Shown here: in pieces, positions 26,163-35,305 of the stretch
How the letters are laid out: every line of letters starts with the position of its first letter
Position numbering within the stretch: position 1 is the first letter of the stretch
NCBI GenBank assembly: GCA_963786155.1
Contig: CAWAXW010000006.1
Coordinates: 2,914,001 to 2,978,000 of the forward strand
DNA from: CAWAXW01 sp963786155
GTDB taxonomy: Bacteria; Actinomycetota; CADDZG01; WHSQ01
Length of the DNA stretch: 64,000 nt
Reading direction: 5' to 3'
Program-made: the position numbers and the translations under genes
The notes under the pieces: model-generated
Seen by the model: only the letters and a program-made list of their open reading frames with translations
The model's database searches: none
What the model was told of the DNA's origin: nothing

Positions 26163-27302
26163 ATGTCGAAAGTACGAGTTGGCATCATCGGCGTAGGGAA
26201 CTGCGCGTCATCGCTCGTGCAGGGAGTCGAGTACTACGCGAAAGCGCGCGAGGACGAGACCGTCCCCGGGTTGATGCACGTCGACCTGGGCGGCTACCAC
26301 GTAAAGGACATCGAGTTCACCTGCGCGTTCGACGTCGATGCCGCGAAGGTCGGGCTGGACGTGTCGGAGGCGATCTGGATCGAGCCGAACAACACGGTCA
26401 AGTTCTCGGACGTGCCGCAGACCGGTGTCGCCGTGATGCGCGGTCACACCTACGACGGACTCGGCCGCTACTACCGGGAGATCGTCACCGAGTCGGAGCT
26501 ACCACCGGTCGATGTGGCGAAGGTGCTGCGCGAGACGCGCACCGACGTGCTCATCAACTACCTGCCGGTTGGTTCGGAGCAAGCCGCTCGCTTCTACGCG
26601 GAGCAGGCGCTCGAGGCCGGCGTTGCCTTCATCAACTGCATGCCGGTGTTCATCGCGACCAACGAGGACTGGGCCGCTCGCTTCACCAAGCACAACGTCC
26701 CGATCATTGGCGACGACATCAAGAGCCAGCTCGGAGCGACGATCAGCCACCGCGTCCTCTCGCGTTTGTTCGAGGACCGCGGCGTCACGATCGATCACAC
26801 CTATCAGCTCAACTTCGGCGGGAACATGGACTTCAAGAACATGCTCGAGCGCGAGCGGCTCGAGTCCAAGAAGATCTCCAAGACCCAATCGGTCACATCG
26901 CAGATCAGCAACGGCATCGACGCCGAAGACATCCACATCGGCCCGAGCGACCACGTGCCCTGGCTCAAGGACCGCAAGTGGGCCTACATCCGGATCGAGG
27001 GCCGCGAGTTCGGCGACGTCCCCGTCAACATCGAGCTAAAACTCGAAGTCTGGGACTCCCCCAACTCTGCCGGAGTAGTGATCGACGCAGTCCGCTGCGC
27101 CAAGCTGGCCGCAGACCGCGGCATGGGCGGCCCACTACTCGCCCCAAGCTCCTACTTCATGAAGTCGCCGCCGGTGCAGTACTCCGACGGCGAAGCCCGC
27201 GAGCTTCTAGAAGCCTTCATCCACGACGCCCCCACGATCAACGTATCCACCAACGGCCACGCAACAGAGCTAGACATAGAAAAGGTCTACCGCCGCCCCT
27301 AG
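26163..27302 (+). CDS. ino1: myo-Inositol-1-phosphate synthase
   Basis: Converts glucose 6-phosphate to inositol 1-phosphate using NAD, feeding phosphatidylinositol and mycothiol synthesis. 379 residues. The Rossmann start is VRVGIIGVGNCASSLVQGV, then LINYLPVGSEQAARFYAEQ near 131, FINCMPVFIATNEDWAARF near 160, IIGDDIKSQLGATISHRVL near 183, and NFGGNMDFKNMLERERLESK near 218, the catalytic core. GAAGGGGACGGACACA precedes ATG. It fits the mycothiol-dependent enzyme encoded at 5478-6197. No frameshift. Confidence 0.96.
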   Translation: MSKVRVGIIGVGNCASSLVQGVEYYAKAREDETVPGLMHVDLGGYHVKDIEFTCAFDVDAAKVGLDVSEAIWIEPNNTVKFSDVPQTGVAVMRGHTYDGLGRYYREIVTESELPPVDVAKVLRETRTDVLINYLPVGSEQAARFYAEQALEAGVAFINCMPVFIATNEDWAARFTKHNVPIIGDDIKSQLGATISHRVLSRLFEDRGVTIDHTYQLNFGGNMDFKNMLERERLESKKISKTQSVTSQISNGIDAEDIHIGPSDHVPWLKDRKWAYIRIEGREFGDVPVNIELKLEVWDSPNSAGVVIDAVRCAKLAADRGMGGPLLAPSSYFMKSPPVQYSDGEARELLEAFIHDAPTINVSTNGHATELDIEKVYRRP

Positions 27303-27326
27303 CCGTTGCTCGGCACCGACGGACCC

Positions 27327-27407
27327 GAGGTTTCCTGCCTAAAGGTCGCTATTCGACCCTGAGTCACCAAACCTCGCTGAGGTTTCCTCGCTTGACTGCG
27401 CTATTCG
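27327..27407. repeat. Two-copy imperfect direct repeat with hairpin, ino1 / DUF5648 gap
   Basis: GAGGTTTCCT followed 11 bases later by GCTATTCG occurs at 27327-27355 and again, with the same internal spacing, at 27379-27407. Within it, AAACCTC-GCT-GAGGTTT at 27369-27385 is a perfect 7-bp hairpin between two convergent genes and may serve as a bidirectional terminator, though without a U tract. Confidence 0.5.
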
Positions 27408-27450
27408 CTATCAGGTTGGGAAACATCGGCCCTTAGGAAGGAACGAGGGG

Positions 27451-28290
27451 CTAGCTTTTGATCCAGCCGATTGCGCCCCAGTTTCGCCAGCCGGCGAACA
27501 TCAATTCGTATTTGAGCTCGTGGTCTGTTGTGTAGAGGTCGCCGAACTTCTCGTGTTTCAGCATGAATAGGGGTGCGCGCGCTTCGGGGCGCGGTTTGCG
27601 AGCCATGTAGCCCATCTGGCCGTCGTCGGTGTGGAGGGGGATCAGGTCCTTGGCCGGCTCCGGGAAGACGTACCCCTCGAGGCGCGAGCGCGGGTAGTCA
27701 CCCGTCTTCAGGTCGCGCTCGACGGCGTTGGTCGTGAAGAAATGGTCGCCCTTCAAGCGTTTGGAATACATGCGCCATAGAGACTTGGTCGCGGTCGGCA
27801 CCCACTTCTCTTTCTTCTTGGGCCGATGCTTGGGCGTTGGGGGCGCGGGGGGCGGGGCAGGTGGTGGCGCGACCTCGGTTGATGGCTGCTTCGGAGCGCG
27901 GGCACGTTCGACCGGCACTACGACCGCAACCCGAACCTTCTTCTTTTCTCGCCTCGATCGATCCCGTGAGCGCTTGTGGTCAGAGACATCCGGCGTTGGG
28001 CTCGCTTCGGGGGCTGGCGCGCTCGGAGCCTCCGCCAAGAACGGGTTCTCCTGGACCACCGCCGGTCGCACTTGGGGGTCGACTGGCCCCGGTCGGACCA
28101 GCGCGATGACCGCCGCCGCAGCTCCCAGATAGAGCGCGGGAACAGCCACCCGGCGCCACCGGACTGAGCGTACGCGCCGAGGGGCCGAAGCACTCTCGTC
28201 GCCGCGCGCCTCGATCGCCTGCTCGTTCGATGCGGGCGGGGCGAACCGGTCTAAGTCGTTGAACCGTGGATCTGGCATTAGCTGGGCCAT
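27451..28290 (-). CDS. DUF5648-like repeat protein with membrane anchor
   Basis: 279 residues. A cytoplasmic N-terminus (about 55 residues) precedes one membrane segment (VAVPALYLGAAAAVIALV), then a long Pro/Ala/Lys-rich linker and a C-terminal domain containing LWRMYSKRLKGDHFFTTNAV, then GDYPRSRLEGYVFPEP, then FMLKHEKFGDLYTTDHELK. The W-R-x-Y ... DHFFTTN ... EGYV pattern is that of DUF5648-type units, an extracellular domain of unknown ligand. The start is ATG 28290; reading further upstream is antisense to the RTX gene. It is divergent from the RTX gene with 15 bases between starts. Confidence 0.7.
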   Translation of the reverse strand: MAQLMPDPRFNDLDRFAPPASNEQAIEARGDESASAPRRVRSVRWRRVAVPALYLGAAAAVIALVRPGPVDPQVRPAVVQENPFLAEAPSAPAPEASPTPDVSDHKRSRDRSRREKKKVRVAVVVPVERARAPKQPSTEVAPPPAPPPAPPTPKHRPKKKEKWVPTATKSLWRMYSKRLKGDHFFTTNAVERDLKTGDYPRSRLEGYVFPEPAKDLIPLHTDDGQMGYMARKPRPEARAPLFMLKHEKFGDLYTTDHELKYELMFAGWRNWGAIGWIKS

Positions 28291-28305
28291 ACTTCTCAAC
28301 GACTT

Positions 28306-29625
28306 ATGCGGACCCCTTCGAGAGCGCGAAGTTTTCTCATCGCCTTCTGCGTGTCGATCCCCTACCTGATCCGCGCGGAGGCCCTTGCCGCCCCGCCCAC
28401 CTGCGCGGGCAAGAGGGCAACGATCGTGGGAACCGCCAAAGGAGAGACCATCAAGGGAACGCTCAGGACCGACGTGATCGTGGGCCGGGGGGGCGACGAC
28501 AAGATCACGGGCTCGGCCGGCAACGATCTGATCTGTGGCGGTGAGGGTGCGGACCGGCTCGAGGGTGGCAAGGGGAACGATCGCCTTCTCGGAGAGGATG
28601 CTGCCGATCATCTGGCCGGCGGAGTTGGAGACGACACTCTCGACGGGGGCCGCGGGAGCGACGCCATGATCGGCGAGGGCGGAGACGACAGCCTGGACGG
28701 CGGCAAGGAGTTCGACACCGCGAGGTTCCACGATGCGCCCGAGGGGGTGAAGGTCGATCTCGGATCGGGGCGGGCGACGGGCCAGGGGACCGATCGGCTC
28801 CTCGGGATCGAAGGTGTTCTTGGAACCCCCGAGCGAGACCGATTGCTCGGAGACAACCTGGCCAACGTCTTGAACGGCCGGGGCGGGGACGACGTTCTCG
28901 TTGGCCGGGGCAACAACGACCTGCTCGACGCGGGCCCGGGTGACGACCACCTCGATGGGGTCAAAGGTTCCGATCAGCTCGTCGGGCGCGGAGGGCACGA
29001 CACGGCCTCGTACGCAAGTTCGCCGTCGGGGGTCGCGGTCAATCTGGTCGGAGGAAGCGCAGGCACTCCGAATGGAGCCGACACGCTCTCGGGGATCGAG
29101 GACGTGATCGGATCCCGGGGGCCCGACGTCCTCACCGGCGATGACGAGGCCAACCTTCTTCGGGGCGGTGACGGCGACGACGTTCTCACCGGCGGTGGGG
29201 GCAACGACGATCTCTCCGGAGGCGACGGCCAGGATGCGGCGAGCTACCACTCGTCGGCCAAGCCGGTGAAAGTCGATCTCGCGACCAAGAGCGCGCGTGG
29301 AGCGGGGAACGACGAGCTCGGTGGGATCGAGAAGGTGATCGGTTCCAAAGGCGCGGACAAGCTCAACGGAGATTCCCGGCCCAACGTTCTCCAGGGAGGC
29401 GGTGGGAACGACGACATCGTGGGCCGCGACGGCGCGGATCAGCTCCACGGTGAACGAGGGGACGACACGATCGGGGGCGCGGGCGGATCCGACAAGCTCT
29501 ACGGCGGCGCGGCCCGCGATCGATTGCGCGGCGGCGAGGGCAACGACCTGTTGAGCGGCGGCGAGGGCAAGGACGACTGCGACCAAGGTCCCGGCCGCGG
29601 TAAGAAACGCTCGTGCGAGAAGTAG
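28306..29625 (+). CDS. RTX-type calcium-binding repeat protein
   Basis: 439 residues, secreted. A signal peptide (FLIAFCVSIPYLIRAEALA) is followed by about a dozen nonapeptide-type units GGxGxDxLx (GRGGDDKITGSAGNDLICGG, GGKGNDRLLGED, GGDGDDVLTGGGGNDDLSGG), interspersed with FDTARF and DTASYASSPSGVAVNLVGG segments that recur in RTX proteins. Calcium folds such repeats into a beta-roll outside the cell. No enzymatic domain was found; it may be an adhesin or surface-layer component. It ends with a basic KKRSCEK. The downstream permease start overlaps by 13 bases. Confidence 0.85.
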   Translation: MRTPSRARSFLIAFCVSIPYLIRAEALAAPPTCAGKRATIVGTAKGETIKGTLRTDVIVGRGGDDKITGSAGNDLICGGEGADRLEGGKGNDRLLGEDAADHLAGGVGDDTLDGGRGSDAMIGEGGDDSLDGGKEFDTARFHDAPEGVKVDLGSGRATGQGTDRLLGIEGVLGTPERDRLLGDNLANVLNGRGGDDVLVGRGNNDLLDAGPGDDHLDGVKGSDQLVGRGGHDTASYASSPSGVAVNLVGGSAGTPNGADTLSGIEDVIGSRGPDVLTGDDEANLLRGGDGDDVLTGGGGNDDLSGGDGQDAASYHSSAKPVKVDLATKSARGAGNDELGGIEKVIGSKGADKLNGDSRPNVLQGGGGNDDIVGRDGADQLHGERGDDTIGGAGGSDKLYGGAARDRLRGGEGNDLLSGGEGKDDCDQGPGRGKKRSCEK

Positions 29626-30903
29626 AAGAAGGCTCCACCGGGAACGGACGCGTAGGTCTTCGCACACTCCTGAAGGAACCCGACTTCAGGAAGCTCCTTA
29701 CATCGCAGTACCTCTCTCAAGGGGCCGACGGGTTCGCGCAGGCCGCGCTCGCGGACGTCTTGATCCTCCAACCCGAGGGGGCCTCGCCCGAGCGCCTCCT
29801 TGCCGTCTTCACCGTGACCCTCGTGCCCTATTCCTTCGTTGCTCCGTTCCTGGGCGTCTTCGTCGATCGCTGGTCCCGCCGCGCGGTGATGGCGTGGGCG
29901 AACGTCGCGCGCGCGCTGGCCCTCGTCACCCTTCCCCTGTGGCGCGATCTGTTCCCCGGCGACGGAGCTCTCTACGTCGCCGGATTCTTGCTGCTCGGAT
30001 TGGGGCGCCTCTTCCTCACGACCAAGGGGGCCGCGCTCCCGTTCGTGTTGCACGAGCATCACCTGCTGCGCGCGAATGCCCGCGTCGGGCGGCGGAGGCA
30101 TGATCTCGGCGCTCCTGGGGGGCGTGATCGGACTGGGTGTAAGCACGGCGGTGGGATGGCAGGCGGCGATCGTCATCGCCGGGCTCATCTACGCAGGATC
30201 GAGTCTCGTCGCACGATCACTCTCCGACCCGATGGCGCACCCCGATCCACCGTCCGAACGAGCCATCGATGCGGTCGTGCGCGTGGTGCGCGAGTTGGCC
30301 GACGGCTTGAAACAGATCTGGATCCGGCCCCCGGCCCGCCTTCCTCTGATCGGGGTCTTCCTTCTTCGGACGTTCGCGATGTTCGCTTCGATCGCCGCCA
30401 TCCTCGTAATCACCTCCAAGTACTCGGGAGATTTCGAGACGGTGGCCAGCGTGATCGCGCTTGGGGCCGCTGGGGCGGGCGCGTTGTGCGGGGCGCTCGT
30501 TGCGCCGACGTTGGGTCGGCGGTTCCTGAAGCCCGGGCTGATGATGGTCGGCTTCGTGGTGTCCGGCCTGGGCACCGCCGCGCTGGGCGGGATCTCGGCG
30601 CTGGCAGCAGTGGTCCCGCTGACTTTCTCTGGTGGCTTCGGGAACTTCACCGCGAAGGTCGCCGTCGATGCGCAGATACAGGAAGCGTTGCCCGACAAGT
30701 ACCGGGGACGCGCGTTCGCGGCCTACGACATCGGGTACAACCTGGCCAGCGTCGTCGCCGCGCTGACGATGGTGGCCCTCGGCGATCTCTCGCTCCGGAC
30801 CTCCCTCGTCGTCGCGGGACTACTGGCCCTCGCGATCTCGGCGGGGCTCGGACTCCTGATGAAACGAGCGGGGATGAGCTTCGTGCGACTCAGTTCAGCC
30901 TGA
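29613..30903 (+). CDS. MFS family permease
   Basis: 429 residues restored, about 10-12 hydrophobic segments. The N-terminal half shows LLTSQYLSQGADGFAQAAL and APFLGVFVDRWSRRAVMAW (the loop 2-3 D-R-x-x-R-R signature). The C-terminal half has SIAAILVITSKYSGDFETVA and KYRGRAFAAYDIGYNLAS. It resembles the MFS_3/enterobactin-exporter-like group; substrate unknown. An extra C at 30080/30081 breaks the frame in the middle (before SGGGGMISALLGG). GTG 29613 overlaps the RTX gene end, so the two could be cotranscribed. The end overlaps the convergent SIMPL gene by 14 bases. Confidence 0.82.
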
Positions 30904-31684
30904 ACGTCACCTCTACCCGAGCACTCGCAGACAATGTCGGAGGCTCGATCGGGAAGGGGTTCGGCTCGTCTTCCGGGCGCACGCTCTGTTCCCCAAGGAT
31001 GGCGTCTCCGGCCGCGAAGGCCTGGGGCGCGCGAGTGGTGCCCTCGAGGATCACGATCGCAGACCCGAGCGTCCGGCCCCCCGTCTCGGCGAGGATGCGC
31101 GCCTTGTCGGTGGCGTAGATCATCGCCTGACGCAGCGCTTCCTTGACCGCCTCGCTCCTGTCGGAGACATCGAAGAACACCCCGCGCACGCTGGAAGCTC
31201 CGGCTCGCACGCCGATGTCGATGATGTCGCCGAGCCTGTCGATCTTGGAAGTCTCGACTTTGACTCCCGCCGACCCTTGATAGCCCAGCACCGGCTCTGG
31301 TCTCTTCGAGTCGTCTGGATTGGGGTCCCGACACTTGCTCAGACAGACGCGTCGGAGCTCGACGTCGAAGGTGCTGATCTCTTCTTCGGTGAAGCCGGCG
31401 TCCTTCAGTGCGTCGATGACGGATCGAGCCTTGTCCGTCAATGAGTCGGTGGCGGCGTCGGCACTGCGACTCTGCGATCGAACTCCGAGATTGACCGTCC
31501 CGATGTCGGGTTCGACGTCGATCTCACGCCGGGCCTCGACCGTCACCGTGTCCTGCACGGTCTGCTGCTCCTGCTGCTGCTGTGCCCGTCGCTCGCGGCC
31601 CGCCTGGGCCACGCTCGGCCCGAACAGCGCCGCGGCCAGCGCCACCACCACGAGTGTGACGGCGGCCCTCTTCGTGTTTCTCAT
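30890..31684 (-). CDS. SIMPL domain (DUF541) secreted protein
   Basis: 264 residues. A signal peptide (VTLVVVALAAALFGPSVAQA) is followed by a Gln-rich stretch, then the DUF541 core: TVTVEARREIDVEPDIGTVN near 45, then DALKDAGFTEEEISTFDVEL, LGYQGSAGVKVETSKIDRLG and AMIYATDKARILAETGGRTL near 200. SIMPL proteins form periplasmic or extracellular oligomers of unknown role (BP26-like). The start ATG 31684 is preceded by AAGGGGGTAAGCG, which overlaps the 3' arm of a long-range hairpin. Confidence 0.88.
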   Translation of the reverse strand: MRNTKRAAVTLVVVALAAALFGPSVAQAGRERRAQQQQEQQTVQDTVTVEARREIDVEPDIGTVNLGVRSQSRSADAATDSLTDKARSVIDALKDAGFTEEEISTFDVELRRVCLSKCRDPNPDDSKRPEPVLGYQGSAGVKVETSKIDRLGDIIDIGVRAGASSVRGVFFDVSDRSEAVKEALRQAMIYATDKARILAETGGRTLGSAIVILEGTTRAPQAFAAGDAILGEQSVRPEDEPNPFPIEPPTLSASARVEVTFRLN

Positions 31685-31693
31685 CGCTTACCC

Positions 31694-31746
31694 CCTTCTT
31701 GAGACTCCCCCGACCGTACGTTGGACGTATCGGGCCCTCAAGAAGG
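31694..31746 (-). promoter_or_regulatory. Inverted repeat spanning methyltransferase stop and SIMPL leader
   Basis: On the minus strand CCTTCTTGAG (31746-31737) is exactly complementary to CTCAAGAAGG (31703-31694), with 33 bases between. The second arm runs into the ribosome-binding site of the SIMPL gene. It could act as a terminator for the upstream gene or as a translation-control hairpin. Confidence 0.45.
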
Positions 31747-32476
31747 TTTCCGGGCAATCAGCATGAATTCGGGATGGTCGATGCCGGCGGGACGTCGAGA
31801 GAAGTCTCCCGGGGTGACCGCCCACACGTGCTCGGGGACCAAACCCACGCCCAGAGCGAAAAGGCGGAGCTCGCGCGGGGTGTAGACGCCGGTCCAGAGG
31901 TCCATCTCCTCGCCCTCGCCCGACTCGTCCTTGATCTCGGTGCGCTCGTAGAGCTGGCCCGCGTCGGCGTCGAAAGACTGGCCTTCCGCGAGGTTGGCGA
32001 CCGCGAAGTAGGCGTTGAAGGCCGTCACCACGACGCTGCCCCCGGGCACGGCCGCCTCCGCCATGCGACGCATCACGAGCGCGTCGTCGGCTCCCATGAG
32101 GCCGAAGCCGCCTTCGCAGATCGAGAGCACGGCGTCGAACTCGTCGTCGAAAGGCATCTGGCGGGCATCGACCTCGAAGAACGCGGCGGCGACGCCGGCC
32201 TCCCGGGCGCTCTCTGCGGCGATCTCCAGGAAGCGTCCGGAGATGTCGACCCCGGTGACGGACAACCCCGCGCGCGAGCTCCACGGCATGGCGCCCTGGG
32301 CCGCACCCGACATCCAGGACGCGGGCACCCGCCGGGAGCTCGAGCAGGTCCAGCAAGAACTCGACCTCCTGCGCGGTGCCTTTCGTGAAGCTGTAGCGGA
32401 GGTAGGCCTTGCCCAGCCGCTCGGCGATGGGACGAAAGAACGGCTCGTCGCCGGGTTGTGGGGGCGTCGCGCCCAT
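31738..32476 (-). CDS. SAM-dependent methyltransferase, class I
   Basis: 245 residues restored. It begins PFFRPIAERLGKAYLRYSF, then motif I LPAGARVLDVGCGPGRHAVE near residue 42 and motif II region SVTGVDISGRFLEIA near 70, followed by MPFDDEFDAVLSICEGGFGL near 105 and AVPGGSVVVTAFNAYFAV near 140. It resembles Methyltransf_25/ubiE-like small-molecule methyltransferases; substrate unknown. An extra base near 32268 breaks the frame between motifs I and II. Its ATG shares a base with the TAA stop of the CCA-adding enzyme, so translation is coupled. Confidence 0.85.
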
Positions 32477-33888
32477 TACCGCGCCGGCTCGATGCCGCGC
32501 TCTCGTGCCCACGCGGCCAGTCGCTCGAACGACTCCTCTTCGCCGATAGGCCCTTCCTCCAACCTGATCTCGAGCAGGAACTCACGCGCCTCGCCCACGA
32601 TCGGGCCGGGCGTCACTCCGAGGAAGGACATGATGGCGTGCCCGTCGATCTCGGGCCGGATGCTCTCGATCTCTTCTCTCGCGGCGAGCTCGGTGATGCG
32701 CTCCTCGAGGTCGTCTACTCGAGCCGCCATCTCTCGCGCCCGCGCTGCATTGCGCGTCGTGCAGTCCGCGCGCAGGAGTTTGTGCAGCGTCGGCCGAAGC
32801 GCTCCCACGTCACGGACGTAGCGCCGCACCGCGGAGTCGGTCCATCCCAAGCTGTAGGTGTGGAACCTGTGATGCAACTTGATGAGTTGGGTCACGGTGT
32901 CGACGACATCGTTCGGATACTTGAGCGCACGCAACCTTGTGCGCGCCATCTTCGCCCCGACGATCTCGTGATGATGGAAAGTGACGCCGTCGTTGGTTAT
33001 CTCGCGCGTTCTGGGCTTGCCGATGTCGTGAAGCAAGGCCGCCAGCCGCAGCTCGAGCACCGGCTCGGTTCGTTCCACGACTGCGAGCGTGTGATGGAAG
33101 ACATCCTTGTGCCGGTGCACTGGGTCTTGTTCGAGTTGCAGCGCCGAGAGCTCCGGGAGGAAGCGCTCGGTGAGTCCCGTTCCATACGCGAGCTTGAGGG
33201 CCGTGCCCGGTCGCTCTCCCACCATCAGCCGGGAGAGCTCATCGCGCACGCGTTCGGACGACACCGTGTCGAGCTGGTCGGTCAGTTTGGAGATCGCCTC
33301 GAGTGTGTCGGGCGCGATCTTGAACTCGAGCTCGGCGGCGAACCTGAACGCTCGCATCATCCGAAGGGGGTCATCGGTGAACGAGCTGACCGGGTCGATC
33401 GGCGTGCGCAGCACTCCAACGCGCAAGTCCTCGAGACCATTGAAGGGATCTACGGGCGTGCGCTCGGGGAGCCTGATGGCCATGGCGTTGACGGTGAAGT
33501 CCCGACGCGAGAGGTCGCTTTCGACATCGGCGTCGTACGTCACCTCGGGATGCCGAGAACCCTCGGCATAGCGCTCGGACCGGAAAGTCGTGATCTCGAC
33601 GTCGATCCCCGCCACGCGGGCACCCACCGTCCCGAAGCGCATCCCTTGTTTCCATACGCTTTCGGCGATGGGATTGACGATGGCGAGGGTCTCCTCGGGG
33701 GCCGCGTCGGTCGAGAAGTCGAGGTCCTGATGTGGTCTGCGCAAGTAGGCGTCGCGCACCGGCCCCCCCACGAGATAAAGCTCGTGCCCCGCCGCCCGGA
33801 ACACGGCAGCGAGATCGAGGACGGGCGACCCATCGGCCAACAGTTGCGCCAGATCCAGACCCGATCGCTCGGAGGTCGTATGCGTCAT
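32476..33888 (-). CDS. cca: CCA tRNA nucleotidyltransferase (with HD domain)
   Basis: 470 residues. Adds or repairs the 3' CCA of tRNAs. The class II nucleotidyltransferase head has YLVGGPVRDAYLRRPHQDLD near residue 38 (G-G-x-V-R-D and the D-x-D pair), then RRDFTVNAMAIRLP near 125 and TDDPLRMMRAFRFAAELEF near 168, then the C-terminal HD domain (HRHKDVFHHTLAVV and ALLHDIGKP). This is the usual origin-proximal gene upstream of murJ in actinobacteria (often named pcnA). Here the NUDIX gene that often lies next to it is absent. Confidence 0.95.
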   Translation of the reverse strand: MTHTTSERSGLDLAQLLADGSPVLDLAAVFRAAGHELYLVGGPVRDAYLRRPHQDLDFSTDAAPEETLAIVNPIAESVWKQGMRFGTVGARVAGIDVEITTFRSERYAEGSRHPEVTYDADVESDLSRRDFTVNAMAIRLPERTPVDPFNGLEDLRVGVLRTPIDPVSSFTDDPLRMMRAFRFAAELEFKIAPDTLEAISKLTDQLDTVSSERVRDELSRLMVGERPGTALKLAYGTGLTERFLPELSALQLEQDPVHRHKDVFHHTLAVVERTEPVLELRLAALLHDIGKPRTREITNDGVTFHHHEIVGAKMARTRLRALKYPNDVVDTVTQLIKLHHRFHTYSLGWTDSAVRRYVRDVGALRPTLHKLLRADCTTRNAARAREMAARVDDLEERITELAAREEIESIRPEIDGHAIMSFLGVTPGPIVGEAREFLLEIRLEEGPIGEEESFERLAAWARERGIEPAR

Positions 33889-34031
33889 CCCGACAGGTTA
33901 AGCATGAAGAAGGTCAATCAGGCGAACTCAGCCTAGTTGTACGTTGGCCGCCCCCCGGGAAGTCCGTTGCGCCTTCCTCAGCCGATGTTGTTAGCTGAGC
34001 TGAGAACTCCGCTAGCGCGCAGGAGGCGTCC

Positions 34032-35294
34032 ATGACCGAGCCCATATTCGCCTTCCGGCGGGTTGCGATTATCTCCGCCATCCTTCTTCTGCCGATGCCC
34101 ATGCAGGCTCAGACTCTCGCGGGCCCTCTTCCTGAAGAGTCCTTCGTTGCCGCAGCTCCAGGCCAGAACGGAATGATCGCGTTCGTCGCTGCAACGGCGG
34201 CGAGCAACGCCACGGAGATCTTTCGCATCAATGCCGACGGAAGCGCCCTGCGTCAATTGACCTCTACTCCGCAAAGGATCGAAACAGAACTCGCATGGTC
34301 GCCCGACGGCCGGCTTATCGCTTTCCAGAGAGGTCGTTGTGTCGACAAACGACTGTGTTACGCGTACAAGGGCTTTATTCGATCCCACCTGTACACGATG
34401 AACGCGTACGGTCGCAAGGTGACCAAGATCAAGACGGGCGGGTTCTCAGCTGAGGGTCCAGCCTGGTCACCGGACGGACGGCACATCGCGTTCGAGCGAT
34501 ACCGCAATGATCAGGATTGGAGCATCTGGATAAAGGACATGGAGACCGGCACACAGACCAGGACCGGTCTCGTAGGACACGACGCGGCGTGGTCGCCGAC
34601 GGGCGACTCTCTCCTCTATGTCATCGGACAAGACATCTGGACGGCCGGGATCGACGGAAGCAACAAGGTGAACCTGACATCGTCGGAGGCCCCCGAGTCC
34701 TCGCCGTCGTGGTCTCCGAGCGGGAACGAGATCGTGTTCGCGCGCCACTCTGGAGAAGAAAACACGATCCACGTGATGGACTCCGACGGCGCGGGCCAGC
34801 GGAAGGTCGCCGAAGGTGAGCATCCCTCGTGGTCGCCGGACGGAACCAGGATCGCCTTCCGCTGCACGCGGCGGACGCCCAGAACCGATCTGTGGACCCC
34901 TCACATCTGCTCGATGACGCCCGCGGGTAAGGACATCACAGCGCTAACACCTGAGGATGCCGATTGGAGTTTCCCGGAGTGGGGGTCACACCCGGCCCAA
35001 GAGGTGAAGGATCGAATCCCGCCGCGCACGCGCGTCAAGGGCAAGTACCGGTTCACAACGAAGAGGCGACACGTCACCCTCCGGTTCACTTCTAACGAAC
35101 GGGGGGCATCCTTCGAATGTTGGCTCGACACCGACGTGAGGCGCTCGTATCGCTACGGAGGGGGACCCTGCCGGTCACCTGTCACCTATCGAGGATTGGA
35201 CCCCGGCCTTCATGTCTTCTTCGTGCGAGCGACCGATCGCGCCGGCAACACGGACCGATCGACTGCAGTCGCGTACTGGCTCATCGAAGATTAG
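34032..35294 (+). CDS. Secreted TolB-like beta-propeller protein
   Basis: 420 residues. A signal peptide (VAIISAILLLPMPMQAQTLA) is followed by five or so PD40 units with the W-S-P-D-G-x-x-I-A-F signature (LAWSPDGRLIAFQRG, PAWSPDGRHIAFERY, PSWSPSGNEIVFARH, PSWSPDGTRIAFRCT). The last 100 residues form a separate beta domain (RVKGKYRFTTKRRHVTLRFT ... SFECWLDTD ... LDPGLHVFFVRATDRAGNTD) like bacterial Ig-fold repeats. Such proteins are extracellular scaffolds; no lipoprotein signal or Pal gene is nearby, so it is not a classical TolB. CAGGAGGCGTCC precedes ATG. Confidence 0.82.
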   Translation: MTEPIFAFRRVAIISAILLLPMPMQAQTLAGPLPEESFVAAAPGQNGMIAFVAATAASNATEIFRINADGSALRQLTSTPQRIETELAWSPDGRLIAFQRGRCVDKRLCYAYKGFIRSHLYTMNAYGRKVTKIKTGGFSAEGPAWSPDGRHIAFERYRNDQDWSIWIKDMETGTQTRTGLVGHDAAWSPTGDSLLYVIGQDIWTAGIDGSNKVNLTSSEAPESSPSWSPSGNEIVFARHSGEENTIHVMDSDGAGQRKVAEGEHPSWSPDGTRIAFRCTRRTPRTDLWTPHICSMTPAGKDITALTPEDADWSFPEWGSHPAQEVKDRIPPRTRVKGKYRFTTKRRHVTLRFTSNERGASFECWLDTDVRRSYRYGGGPCRSPVTYRGLDPGLHVFFVRATDRAGNTDRSTAVAYWLIED

Positions 35295-35305
35295 GCGAGC
35301 CGAGG

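Noticed and set aside
28291..29667. Long minus-strand frame antisense to the RTX gene, joined to the DUF5648-like gene
   Set aside because: GGxGxD repeats give an open antisense frame by composition alone; the repeats on the plus strand have clear RTX meaning and a signal peptide, and the minus gene starts naturally at 28290.
32458..33936. 492-codon plus-strand frame over the CCA-adding enzyme
   Set aside because: Antisense shadow caused by high GC at third positions; no family similarity, while the minus strand encodes a complete CCA enzyme.
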